NCBI RefSeq assembly: GCF_010672455.1
Contig: NZ_JAAHGO010000040.1
Location: 1-64,000 of the forward strand
Direction: 5' to 3'
Length of the DNA stretch: 64,000 nt
Source of the DNA: Okeania sp. SIO2C9
Lineage (GTDB): Bacteria > Cyanobacteriota > Cyanobacteriia > Cyanobacteriales > Microcoleaceae
A program made the translations under genes and the position numbers. This document shows, piece after piece, positions 28,668 through 36,944 of this stretch (its first letter is position 1; every line of letters starts with the position of its first letter). The notes under the pieces were generated by a model. That model was not told where the DNA came from and searched no databases. It was given only the letters and a program-made list of their open reading frames with translations.

Positions 28668-29216
28668 ATCAAAGAATGCGGTCACGTCCAAGATATGCCC
28701 TTAAATATTAGGAATTACGATTGCCCTGAGTGTGGGTTGTCAATGGATAGAGATTTGAATGCAAGTATAAATTTAACAAAAAATAGCGAGAAGTCCCGCG
28801 TTCTCCTCGTCGGGAACGTCGTATGGGAAAGCGACTATGTTATAATATAAGAACACAGGGGGAGGGCATCACCTCTGTCAAAACTGCAACTCCTTTGCGG
28901 GTTGAAGAATCCCGCGTTGTCGCTCAAGCACAACGTCGGGAGTATGTCAATAAAATAGGATTGTTATCAACACAGGGGGAGGACATCACCTCTGTCAAAA
29001 CTGCGGTTAGGTTTTCTCTAACTGAAGAATCCCGCGTTCGTCTCGTCATCGTCATGTCGCGTAAGCGCAACGTCGGGAGTATGTCAAGAAAGCAAGTGCG
29101 TAATTCTGAGGAAACTTCAGAATGTAAGACGCACTCAAGACATGCGGTCGGCTTGACCGTGGATGCCTGTGGACGGAGTGCTGCCGACAGTTCCGGTGGT
29201 TTGCGTAGCATTCCGT
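28668..29216 (+). pseudogene. TnpB C-terminal remnant with repeated right ends
   Basis: 28672-28785 keeps the zinc-finger end (ECGHVQDMPLNI, then CGLSMDRDLNASINL) in broken frame. Two tandem copies of a unit of about 115 bases follow, each running from ACACAGGGGGAG through CATCACCTCTGTCAAAACTG to a GAATCCCGCGTT...CGTCGGGAGTATGTCAA hairpin, at about 28854-28964 and 28970-29090. The last part (HAVGLTVDACGRSAADSS) is TnpB tail-like text. IS605 right ends of this type encode the omega-RNA scaffold, so the scaffold region has been multiplied. An R7 unit ends the block at 29199-29222. Confidence 0.7.
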
Positions 29217-29250
29217 AGGAAAGCAGGAAGAAACAGTAAAATGTTTCTAT

Positions 29251-30195
29251 ATGACGTTTTATATCGGTTTTATGAAGCAGCAGCAATATTTAGAATTACC
29301 ATCAGAGCAAGTATCAGAAAATGACGAGTCTCTAACGGTAGAAGAAGCGATCGCCAATCTACGGCATGAAGAATTAGGTAAAAGATATTATGCTGCTTGG
29401 TGGTTGGGAAGATTTCGAGTAAATATACCTGCTGCGGTAGAAGGCTTAATTGCAGCACTAGAAGATGAATCTGACCGAACAGAGGATGGTGGGTATCCTC
29501 TCAGACGCAACGCAGCTAGAGCTTTGGGCAAGTTAGAAGACAAAAAAGCTGTACCAGCTTTGATTAAATGCTTGGAAAGTTCAGACTACTATGTGCGAGA
29601 AGCAGCAGCAGAAGCATTAGAAATGTTGGGAGACCATAGCTGTATTTCCGCATTAATCAAACTTTTAGATGGAGGGGTCGAAGCTGCAGTATTAGTTCCA
29701 GGTAAGCCTCATCTTGTTCAACCCTACGAAGACATTATTGAAGCTTTAGGAACACTTCAAGCTCGATCGGCAATTCCTTTAATTAAACCTTTTATCGAAC
29801 ATCCTGTAGAGAAAGTACAATATGCTGCTGCTCGCGCTCTATATCAACTGACCGGAGAAGCAGTTTATGGAGAATATCTGACTCAAGCATTAGATGGTGA
29901 TAATTTACAATTACGACGCTCTGCACTGATGGATTTAGGAGCGATCGGCTATTTACCCGCAGCTAAGGCCATATCAGAAACTTTAGCCGAAAATAGTATG
30001 AAATTAATTGCTCTCAAAGGACTTTTGGAACATCATCTCACAATAAATTCAAAAGTTAAAAGCGGTGCGACCCCGCGTCGGCGTCAGACGCAAGGGAATG
30101 CGCACCAAGAGAGTCAAAAGTCAAAGGTAGAATCTCAATTATTATTATCAGATGAGGCTATTGAGGTAATGACTCTAATGGACTCACTTTTATAA
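29251..30195 (+). CDS. cpcE: phycocyanin alpha-subunit bilin lyase, CpcE subunit
   Basis: With CpcF it attaches bilin to Cys84 of CpcA. The protein is built of HEAT-like repeats: NLRHEELGKRYYAAWWLGRF, YPLRRNAARALGKLEDKKAV, SSDYYVREAAAEALEMLGDH, KVQYAAARALYQLTGEAVYG. A likely alternative start is ATG 29272 (MKQQQYLELPSEQ). The last 50 residues are odd: from about residue 268 the frame enters an R6 repeat (SGATPRRRQTQGNAHQES), giving a basic tail not expected in CpcE, before SDEAIEVMTLMDSLL and stop. The same repeat block is copied twice more after the stop. Confidence 0.92.
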   Translation: MTFYIGFMKQQQYLELPSEQVSENDESLTVEEAIANLRHEELGKRYYAAWWLGRFRVNIPAAVEGLIAALEDESDRTEDGGYPLRRNAARALGKLEDKKAVPALIKCLESSDYYVREAAAEALEMLGDHSCISALIKLLDGGVEAAVLVPGKPHLVQPYEDIIEALGTLQARSAIPLIKPFIEHPVEKVQYAAARALYQLTGEAVYGEYLTQALDGDNLQLRRSALMDLGAIGYLPAAKAISETLAENSMKLIALKGLLEHHLTINSKVKSGATPRRRQTQGNAHQESQKSKVESQLLLSDEAIEVMTLMDSLL

Positions 30196-30475
30196 AAAAA
30201 TTCAAAAGTTAAAAGCGGTGCGACCCCGCGTCGGCGTCAGACGCAAGGGAATGCGCACCAAGAGAGTCAAAAGTCAAAAGTAGAATCTCAAGTATTACGA
30301 TTGGGTGAGGCTATTACAATAGATTCAAAAGTTAAAAGCGGTGCGACCCCGCGTCGGCGTCAGACGCAAGGGAATGCGCACCAAGAGAGTCAAAAGTCAA
30401 AGGTAGAATCTCAATTATTATTATCAGATGAGGCTATTGAGGTAATGACTCTAATGGACTCACTTTTATAAAATC
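30047..30475 (+). repeat. three tandem copies of an R6-bearing block at the cpcE 3' end
   Basis: Units begin with ATTCAAAAGTTAAAAGCGG at about 30047, 30200 and 30323. Units 1 and 3 read the same over about 150 bases, including the last coding segment and stop of cpcE. Unit 2 is shorter, about 123 bases, and diverges at its end. The core is the R6 sequence GTGCGACCCCGCGTCGGCGT, also present at 17257-17307. The first unit is translated as part of CpcE; the others are not. Confidence 0.9.
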
Positions 30476-30669
30476 AGGTTCACGGGATGACAATAGATAT
30501 AGGGTCTTGGTGTGTTACGCTAGCGCGCTTCACACCCTACCAATAGCTCAGAATTTCCTACGGAATACTCCGCAAACAGGAGGGGAGAAAGAAGAAAAGA
30601 AGAAGAAAGTTTTTTGGTCGCGTAAGCGGAAGGCAGTTCTATAGCTAATTATCCGGACATGATATAATA

Positions 30670-30757
30670 AAGAAAAATTTTCCTTTGAGTCAATTTTATC
30701 CGTTTTAAAGCAGAGGTAATTATTAATTATTAATTATTAATTATTAATTATTAAAAT
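30670..30757 (-). repeat. R1 fragment before cpcF
   Basis: AAAAATTTTCCTTTGAGTCA, then GCAGAGGTAATTATTAATTA and four ATTAATT units. It is the left half of R1 in minus orientation, ending 18 bases before the cpcF start. An R3-type end (TATCCGGACATGATAT) directly precedes it. Confidence 0.65.
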
Positions 30758-30774
30758 TCTCCTACTCCCTAAGA

Positions 30775-31422
30775 ATGAATAATCAACCCTCAACAATAAA
30801 TAATCAACTCATCCGGGCAGTTGAAGAAGCAGATTCTTCTCAAGGCTTAATTGATGCAGTTAAAGATTTAGCAGCAGCTCAGATAGAAGATGCTATCCCG
30901 ATATTAATTACAGTTTTAGGGTACAACAATCCTGGCGCAGCAGTAGCAGCAGTTGATGGGTTAGTTTTACTTCGAGAAACGGCAGTACTTCCACTACTAG
31001 AAAAACTTGATGGTTATAACTATGGTGCTAGAGCTTGGGCAATTAGAGCATTGGCAGGTATTGGCGATCCGCGTGGGTTAGATTTATTGTTAGATAGTGC
31101 AGTAAATGACTTTTCTTTTAGTGTACGACGAGGTGCAGCTAGAGGTTTAGGTTTTATTGATTGGGAAAAGTTATCACAAACAGAAGTTTCCGATGCTCAA
31201 CAGCGTGTTTTTCAAACCCTGCTGCAAGTCTCTCAAGACCCAGAATGGGTAGTGCGTTATGCTGCTGTAGTCGGTTTGCATGGCTTGGCCAAAGCTGTAG
31301 AAGTTAGTGCTCCAAAATGGCTTGAGGATGTTTTGACCAGGTTTGAGGAGATTGTTGAGACAGATACAACTTTAGCGGTTAGTGCTAGGGCACAAATGGC
31401 TATTGCAGATTTGGAAAAGTAA
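30775..31422 (+). CDS. cpcF: phycocyanin alpha-subunit bilin lyase, CpcF subunit
   Basis: Second half of the heterodimeric E/F-type bilin lyase. The 215-residue HEAT-repeat protein reads NQLIRAVEEADSSQGLIDAV, AVAAVDGLVLLRETAVLPLL, YNYGARAWAIRALAGIGDPR, SFSVRRGAARGLGFIDWEKL, DPEWVVRYAAVVGLHGLAKA. The E/F order and matching strand support the assignment. About 580 bases of repeat DNA separate it from cpcE, where most genomes have them close. The ribosome site lies within or next to the R1 fragment, so its expression may depend on repeat-derived sequence. Confidence 0.93.
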   Translation: MNNQPSTINNQLIRAVEEADSSQGLIDAVKDLAAAQIEDAIPILITVLGYNNPGAAVAAVDGLVLLRETAVLPLLEKLDGYNYGARAWAIRALAGIGDPRGLDLLLDSAVNDFSFSVRRGAARGLGFIDWEKLSQTEVSDAQQRVFQTLLQVSQDPEWVVRYAAVVGLHGLAKAVEVSAPKWLEDVLTRFEEIVETDTTLAVSARAQMAIADLEK

Positions 31423-32471
31423 GTCAAAAGTCAAAAGTCAAAAATCAAAAGTTAGATTTTATTTAGAAGGTAAAGGGAAGTATCAAACAAAATAAATATT
31501 AGGCGATCGCCCTTCAACCATTACCAAATGTCCTCCCATCACCCCATCACCCTACTCTCTTTATCTAAATTAGGGCTTGTGCTCATAAAGCTAAAAAGTA
31601 AGGATAGCTTACGGTAATGGAGCTTTTTATATTCAATTTATACTCATTCTGAATAAGACTGGAACACTTTTTCAGCTGAAACTCTTTCAAGGTAAGAAAC
31701 CCTTGTCTCAATCTTAACTGGAATGACTATATCTCTAAGTTATATCAAATCCGTTTAATTCGGCACGTAAAAAATGTTCTATCTTCAAGCATTACCAAAT
31801 ATTTCTCTCACTCCCCATCTCCCCATCTCCCCATCTCCCCATCTCCCCATCTAATTACACCGATGCTACCGGATTTGATATTATTGGCTCTTATTGGCAT
31901 CAATTTACTGAAATTTTCTGCTGAAATTCAAGAAAATTTCTTCACATAAAATGGCCGAAACCATTGCTTGTTAAACCATCTCCGCGTCCCTGCGTCTCTG
32001 GCTCCCTGCGTCCTACTCCCACCAAGCAATTTTTTCAGCCCACATTCCGCACTTCAATTTGTAACATAAAAATTAGTATAAAATTCTTAGGTTGCTTAGG
32101 TATTTATACTATGTAAATTATCTTCATCTACCTCGATCAAGAGTTAAATTCTCAGTTAAATATTAAGCATAAATACTTACTGAATTGTTAACTCCTATTG
32201 ACCACTTTACTTTTATTTCTGATATTTCTTACTTTTGACTTTTGAATTTTGACTTTTGACTGTCTTGAGTGTGTCTTACATTCTGGAGGTGCTATGTGCG
32301 GAACTATTTCCGCACTTTAAAAGCGCCGTAGGAAACCTCGCCAATTAGCACTCGCTTTTGACTTAGATTTTTATGCTACATTTTGTGGTGCGGAATGTGG
32401 GTTTCAGCAAACTCTAATTACACCGATGCTACCGGATTAGATAATACCCATTGTGGTATGATAAATTTGAA
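31423..32471. other. repeat-rich gene-free region before znuA
   Basis: Includes a diverged R3 element at about 31744-31892 (ATATCAAATCCGTTTAATTC to GATGCTACCGGATTTGATAT) with CCCCATCTC microsatellite units inside. It also has R8-like ends at about 31567 (AATTAGGGCTTGTGCTCA) and 32407 (CAGCAAACTCTAATT), and another R3-like end at 32424. No gene seen. Confidence 0.6.
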
Positions 32472-32484
32472 AATGATAATCATT
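32472..32484. promoter_or_regulatory. Zur/Fur-like operator before znuA
   Basis: AATGATAATCATT is a perfect 6-1-6 inverted repeat 23 bases upstream of znuA, in a TGAAAATGATAATCATTCCC context. This is the layout of Fur-superfamily boxes. Because the gene is a zinc importer, Zur repression under zinc sufficiency is the natural reading. Identity of the regulator is inferred from the target gene. Confidence 0.7.
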
Positions 32485-32507
32485 CCCAAAAATAACCTGT
32501 ATACTAA

Positions 32508-33476
32508 ATGCTTAAGATAATTAGACGAATTCACTGTTTATTATTAGGAACAGCAGCACTGGCCACGGCTGTTTCTCTCGGAAGTGCTAGTAGTGTGGCC
32601 CAGAATCAAAATGAAACGAAAATAGTAGCAACTTTCTTGCCTATTTATATGTTTACCAAAGGAGTTACCGGAGAAAGTGGAAAAGTAGAACTCTTAATTC
32701 CTGCGGGAGCAGACCCCCACGATTATCAGGCAACGCCAGAGAATGCACGGAGTATTGCAGAGGCAGATGTATTAGTAAAAAATGGGTTGGGGTTGGAAGA
32801 ATTTTTAGAGAAATTAGTTGATGCTACGGCTAACTCTCAACTTCAAGAAATTGATGCTAGTCAAAATATAGAACCCCTAGAAGAAGAAGATAAGGACCAC
32901 CACGACCACCACGACCACCACGACCACCACGACCACGATCATGACCACCACCACGGTCATCACCATGAAGAAGGAAACCCTCATGTTTGGTTAGATCCTG
33001 TTTTAGCGCAACAACAAGTTAAGAATATTCGGGATGGTTTAATTCAAGCTGACTCTAATAATGAAGCTACTTATAGAGCTAATGCTGATATTTATATTCG
33101 TAAATTACAGGAGCTTCACCAAGAATTTCAAACTCGTTTATCACCTTTTCAAGGATGTAAATTTATTGCTTTTCACGATGCCTATCCTTACTTAGCTCAA
33201 CGGTACAATTTACAACAAATGGCAGTGGTGGAATTGCCAGAAGATAATATCACGCCTAGAGATGTTCAAAGAGTAATAAAAGCAGCCCAAGAATATCAAG
33301 TTAAAGGTTTACTTGCTGAAGTTGGATTTAATGATAATCGGATGCAACAAATTGCTAAAGATATTAAATTACCAGTCAAAAAATTAGACCCAATAAACAG
33401 CGGTTCGTTAGACCCAGAATATTATTTTACTGCTATGAGAAATAATATAAAAACTTTAGAGGAAGTTTGCCAGTGA
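32508..33476 (+). CDS. znuA: zinc ABC transporter substrate-binding protein
   Basis: Periplasmic zinc receptor delivering Zn2+ to the ZnuB/ZnuC importer. A signal peptide covers about residues 1-31 (LLLGTAALATAVSLGSASSV then AQNQ). Metal ligands of the cluster A-I family are visible: His71 in GADPHDYQ, His159 in GNPHVWLDP and His223 in AFHDAYPYL. Residues 130-153 are a His/Asp-rich loop, typical of zinc rather than manganese receptors. At DNA level it is a run of about four GACCACCAC nonamers that could slip. 322 residues. It overlaps znuC by four bases if that gene starts at GTG 33473. Confidence 0.95.
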   Translation: MLKIIRRIHCLLLGTAALATAVSLGSASSVAQNQNETKIVATFLPIYMFTKGVTGESGKVELLIPAGADPHDYQATPENARSIAEADVLVKNGLGLEEFLEKLVDATANSQLQEIDASQNIEPLEEEDKDHHDHHDHHDHHDHDHDHHHGHHHEEGNPHVWLDPVLAQQQVKNIRDGLIQADSNNEATYRANADIYIRKLQELHQEFQTRLSPFQGCKFIAFHDAYPYLAQRYNLQQMAVVELPEDNITPRDVQRVIKAAQEYQVKGLLAEVGFNDNRMQQIAKDIKLPVKKLDPINSGSLDPEYYFTAMRNNIKTLEEVCQ

Positions 33477-34234
33477 AGTTAGCAGAAATTGACAAAAATC
33501 TGCCAGTAGTAGAAGTACAAAATTTAACAGTAATTAGAGGAAAATATCAAGCAGTAGAATCTGTGTCATTTCAAATATTTCCTGGTAGTAATACTGCAAT
33601 TATTGGTCCTAATGGTGCAGGAAAAAGTACATTAATTCAGGCAATATTAGGTTTAATTCCTTATGAATCAGGCTATATAGAAATTCTAGGTAAACAAATA
33701 AAAGATTTAGGAAAACATTGGCAAAAAATTGCTTATATTCCCCAAAAATTACCTTTTGACCGGAGTTTCCCTTTAACTGTCGCTGAATTAATCAGTTTAG
33801 GTTACCCGCAACAAGGTTTGATGAAATCATGGGAAAAGCATATAGCAATAGAAAAAGCTTTGGTACAAGTCAAGTTAGAAAATCAGGCAAAACAGCGAAT
33901 AGGAAGTTTAAGTGGTGGGGAGTTAAAACGGGTTTTATTGGGATACTGTTTGGTGCAAAATAGACAATTATTAATCTTAGATGAAGTCATGGCTGGTATA
34001 GACCCAACTGGAGAAATTAAATTTACTGAATTACTGGCAAATTTACATCAAGAAGAGGGTTTTTCTATTCTACAAGTTTCCCATGATTTAGATATGGTGA
34101 GTCGTTATTGTGACCAAGTTATTTGTATGAATCGTCGTTTATGTTGTAAGGGTAAACCTAGTGTTGCTTTGAATGAAAATAACTTGAGTGAAGTTTATGG
34201 GGATAATTTAACTAGATATGTTCATCAGCGTTAA
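33473..34234 (+). CDS. znuC: zinc ABC transporter ATP-binding protein
   Basis: Cytoplasmic ATPase powering zinc import. Walker A is GPNGAGKST, the signature is LSGGELKRV, Walker B is LLILDEV, and the switch His is in VSHDLDM. The usual Pro after DE is Val here (LDEVMAGID), a mild deviation. I choose GTG 33473, whose GTGA overlaps the znuA stop and implies translational coupling; a TTG at 33467 is also possible. The gene is about 253 residues. It is followed by two R1 repeats, not directly by znuB. Confidence 0.93.
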   Translation: MKLAEIDKNLPVVEVQNLTVIRGKYQAVESVSFQIFPGSNTAIIGPNGAGKSTLIQAILGLIPYESGYIEILGKQIKDLGKHWQKIAYIPQKLPFDRSFPLTVAELISLGYPQQGLMKSWEKHIAIEKALVQVKLENQAKQRIGSLSGGELKRVLLGYCLVQNRQLLILDEVMAGIDPTGEIKFTELLANLHQEEGFSILQVSHDLDMVSRYCDQVICMNRRLCCKGKPSVALNENNLSEVYGDNLTRYVHQR

Positions 34235-34245
34235 ATAGGGAATAG

Positions 34246-34390
34246 TTAAATAATGAATAATGAATAATTAATAATTAATAATTAATAATTAATAATTACC
34301 TCTCCTTGAAAAGAAGAGGATTAACTCAAAGGAAAATTTTGTCTTGTTTCTCCTTTAAAGGAGAGGCTTTAAGCTTTAATTATTCCGTAA
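34246..34390 (+). repeat. R1 repeat between znuC and znuB (first)
   Basis: Begins about 12 bases after the znuC stop with GTTAAATAATGAATAATG and five AATTAAT-type units, then ACCTCTCCTTGAAAAGAAGA, a CTCCTTTAAAGGAGAGGC hairpin and TTATTCCGTAA. Short form without the central GTCGATTGGATATGG hairpin. Confidence 0.8.
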
Positions 34391-34407
34391 TAGGGAATAG
34401 GGAATAG

Positions 34408-34558
34408 TTCAATAATTGATAATTGATAATTACCTCTCCTTAAAAGGAAGAGGATTGAATAAAAGGAAAAAATTTATTTTTTTTCCCTTCAAAGGGGAGG
34501 CTTTAAACCTAAATTATTGAATTATTTAATTATTGAATTATTCGGTAATAGGTAATAG
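34408..34558 (+). repeat. R1 repeat between znuC and znuB (second)
   Basis: Second short-form R1, direct orientation, 18 bases after the first. Ends ATTGAATTATTCGGTAA and is followed by a GGTAATAGGTAATAGGGAAT run. Confidence 0.8.
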
Positions 34559-34747
34559 GTAATAGGGAATGGGGAACCGAAGCAATAAAATTCTCATCGC
34601 GGGCAAGATGCCCGCACTACACACATTTAATTATTAATATCTGTACTTCATATATTTGGAATATGCTGTATATATTTTATTGTGTATTTATAATTATTAA
34701 CCTTAGCTTCTCTATAAATAAATTTACTTGACTTATATTGAACAAAT

Positions 34748-35566
34748 ATGGATTTTTCAGAATGGATTAATTTATTTAGTCTACCATTTATGCAGCGAGC
34801 AATTATAGGGGGTATTCTATTAGGAATTTTAGGAGGAATTATTGGTGGATTCGTGATTTTACGCCAATTATCTTTATTTGGAGAGTCCTTGGGTCATACA
34901 GCTTTTTTAGCTGTAGTATTAGCTGCTTTATTACAGTTACCACTTACGATCACTTTGATTATTTTTTTGGTATTCTTTGGATTAGGAATAAATTATTTAA
35001 TTGAAAAGACTAATTTAGGTGGAGATACAATTTTAAGTATTGTAATTGCTAGTTCGGTTGCATTGGGTACTATTGGATTTAATTTTATACCTGGGTATCG
35101 AGGAAATTTATTATCTATATTATTTGGTGATATTTTAGCAATTAGTAATCTAGATTTACTTTTTTTAGTTATTTTGTTAATCGTAACATTGGTTTGGTTA
35201 GGGCTGACTTTACAACAACAAATATTATTAACTTTAAATTCGGATTTGGCACAAATTCAGGGGATACCAGTAGAAAAATATAAATACATATTTATAATTA
35301 TTTTATCCTTGGCGATCGCTCTGACTATGAGAGCAGTTGGTATTTTATTGGTGAATGCTTTTTTGGTAATTCCAGCAGCAACAGCTAAGTTGATTTGTCA
35401 TCAATTTGTACCGTTTTTAGGAGTTTCTGCGACAATTGGTGCTATGAGTGGGGTGTTAGGAATGATAGTCTCTGGTAGTTTCAATTTACCTTCTGGTCCT
35501 AGTATTGTTTTAGTACAATTAGTGACATTTTTGATAGTAGTATTTTCTGGTCGAGGAAAGTTTTGA
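34748..35566 (+). CDS. znuB: zinc ABC transporter permease
   Basis: Membrane channel of the zinc importer, 272 residues of the ABC-3 permease family, with about eight hydrophobic spans (IIGGILLGILGGIIGGFVIL, SIVIASSVALGTIGFNFIPG, LLFLVILLIVTLVWLGLTLQ, VGILLVNAFLVIPAATAKLI). The GESLGHTAFLAVVLA motif and the conserved LLVNAFLVIPAATA segment fit ZnuB. It is the last gene of the set but lies 513 bases after znuC, with two R1 repeats between. It therefore depends on read-through or on its own promoter. Confidence 0.93.
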   Translation: MDFSEWINLFSLPFMQRAIIGGILLGILGGIIGGFVILRQLSLFGESLGHTAFLAVVLAALLQLPLTITLIIFLVFFGLGINYLIEKTNLGGDTILSIVIASSVALGTIGFNFIPGYRGNLLSILFGDILAISNLDLLFLVILLIVTLVWLGLTLQQQILLTLNSDLAQIQGIPVEKYKYIFIIILSLAIALTMRAVGILLVNAFLVIPAATAKLICHQFVPFLGVSATIGAMSGVLGMIVSGSFNLPSGPSIVLVQLVTFLIVVFSGRGKF

Positions 35567-35809
35567 ATTTATAGCAGAAGGAAGAACGAAGAAGGAAGAA
35601 CGAAGAAGGAAAAATCTTCGGTTGTCTGAGTCTTAATATTTTGATATTTCCTAACGTTTCTTTAGACTGCTATAAAATTGGAGAAAATTTAGGGGTTTTG
35701 TTGCCTTAGCGGAGTCTAGTGCCGCTACGCGGAAGTTAAAAGCGAGTGCGTAATTCTGAGGTTTCCTCAGAATGTAAGACGCACTCAAGACAGTCAAAAG
35801 TTAAAAGTC

Positions 35810-35936
35810 ATATCATGTCCGGTAGCATCGTTTGTGTATAAAATAAAGGTAAAAATGGCAGAAAAGCTTCTGCCTTCTACCTTCTGCCTTCTGCCTTCCT
35901 TCCTCCAAAATGTAACTATTCAACCGGACATGATAT
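35810..35936. repeat. R3 inverted-repeat element
   Basis: ATATCATGTCCGGTAGCATC to CAACCGGACATGATAT, with CTTCTGCCTTCTGCC units in the middle. Closest to 1828-1956. Confidence 0.85.
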
Positions 35937-36087
35937 CAATCATTTTTGATTTGTAATTGTTTTAGGATTTTGTAATACCATTTTCAAAAAAGAATGTTAC
36001 GAATAATTTGAGTAATTAAAAGACTTTTTTGGAGATGTCTTTTTGACTAATATCATGTCTGGTAGCATCGGTCTTATATAGAGAAGG

Positions 36088-36219
36088 TCATTTCAGTTAT
36101 CAGTTATCAGTTATCAGTTATCAGTGAACCTCCGACTGAAGTCGGAGGCTTGAAATACTGAACTAAATATTTTTTTCATCCCCTTAAAAGGGGAGGCACA
36201 TACCCTCATTTTTTGGTAA
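36088..36219 (+). repeat. R2 repeat nested in R3
   Basis: Complete R2: TTATCAG array, CCTCCGACTGAAGTCGGAGG, CCCCTTAAAAGGGG, TTTTTTGGTAA. Confidence 0.85.
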
Positions 36220-36233
36220 GGAAGAAGGAAGAA

Positions 36234-36424
36234 TTCAACAATTAATAATGAATAATGAATAATGAATAATGAATAATTACCTCTCCATGAATTGAAGAGG
36301 ATTGACAAATTCATGAAAATTTTTTTTCTCTTGGTCGATTGGATATGGCGCAGGTTTCCTCGCCATCCCTCGACCGCTTATTATCCCCTTAAAAGGGGAG
36401 GCGCATACCCACAATTTTTCGGTA
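36234..36424 (+). repeat. R1 repeat nested in R3
   Basis: Complete long R1: TTCAACAATTAATAATGAAT, CATGAATTGAAGAGGATTGA, GGTCGATTGGATATGGCGCA, CCTTAAAAGGGGAGGCGC, TTTTTCGGTAA. Confidence 0.85.
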
Positions 36425-36635
36425 AGAAGGAAGAAGCTTTAAGAGAAAGAAAAATTTTACTTATATGGCGGTAGATATTTCCCCAACTTTTACACGGGAC
36501 TATACTAACGGACATGATATAAAAAGATAATTTCCAAGCTAAAAAATGATATCAAAGCCATTTATTCTGACTCCTGAGGACTGACTCCTGAATCCTAAGA
36601 AATAGCCTAACTATTTGTAGCAAACAGTTATCAAA

Positions 36636-36944
36636 TTGGTATAAAACCTCTCCTTTAAAGTAGCGGTACTTTGGCAAAAAATATGTTAATAACAGCATCA
36701 AACCCTTATATAGTCTAGGTTTTACATTTAACCAACCTTTTTCCTGATATATCTAGGTTTGAGCCATTTTTAGCCAGAGCAACGTATTTCCCTTGCCCCT
36801 ACTAGCTTTAAAGGCATTTTCGCTGTAAAAAATATCAAAGTACCGGTAGAAAAAATTTTTTTTCACGCTCCGCGTCAATCCTCTCCTTGAAAAGGAGAGG
36901 TAATTGTTAATAATTAATAATTAATTATTAATTATTAATTATTG
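36636..36944 (-). repeat. R1 repeat split by a further inverted-repeat element
   Basis: R1 in minus orientation (AAACCTCTCCTTTAAAG at one end; CTCTCCTTGAAAAGGAGAGG and ATTAATAATTAATTATTA at the other). About 190 bases with their own ends, TAGCGGTACTTTGGCAAAAA and ATATCAAAGTACCGGTA, sit inside. The R1 end overlaps the stop codon of the metalloprotease gene. Confidence 0.65.

Larger units (their letters stand above)
36050..36520. repeat. R3 element containing an R2 and an R1 insertion
   Basis: Outer ends AATATCATGTCTGGTAGCAT and TAACGGACATGATATA are R3 termini, but the unit is about 470 bases instead of about 130. The extra DNA is an R2 copy (36088-36219) and an R1 copy (36234-36424). Remaining R3 core pieces (GAAGGAAGAAG, GTAGATATTTCCCCAAC) flank them. 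Confidence 0.8.
35567..36938. other. nested repeat region between znuB and the metalloprotease gene
   Basis: Holds R3, R2 and R1 copies listed separately, plus an R1 copy that has swallowed another element (36636-36944). Around 35752-35786, GAGTGCGTAATTCTGAGG and its inverted partner resemble the TnpB-end debris at 29094-29130. No gene. Confidence 0.65.
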
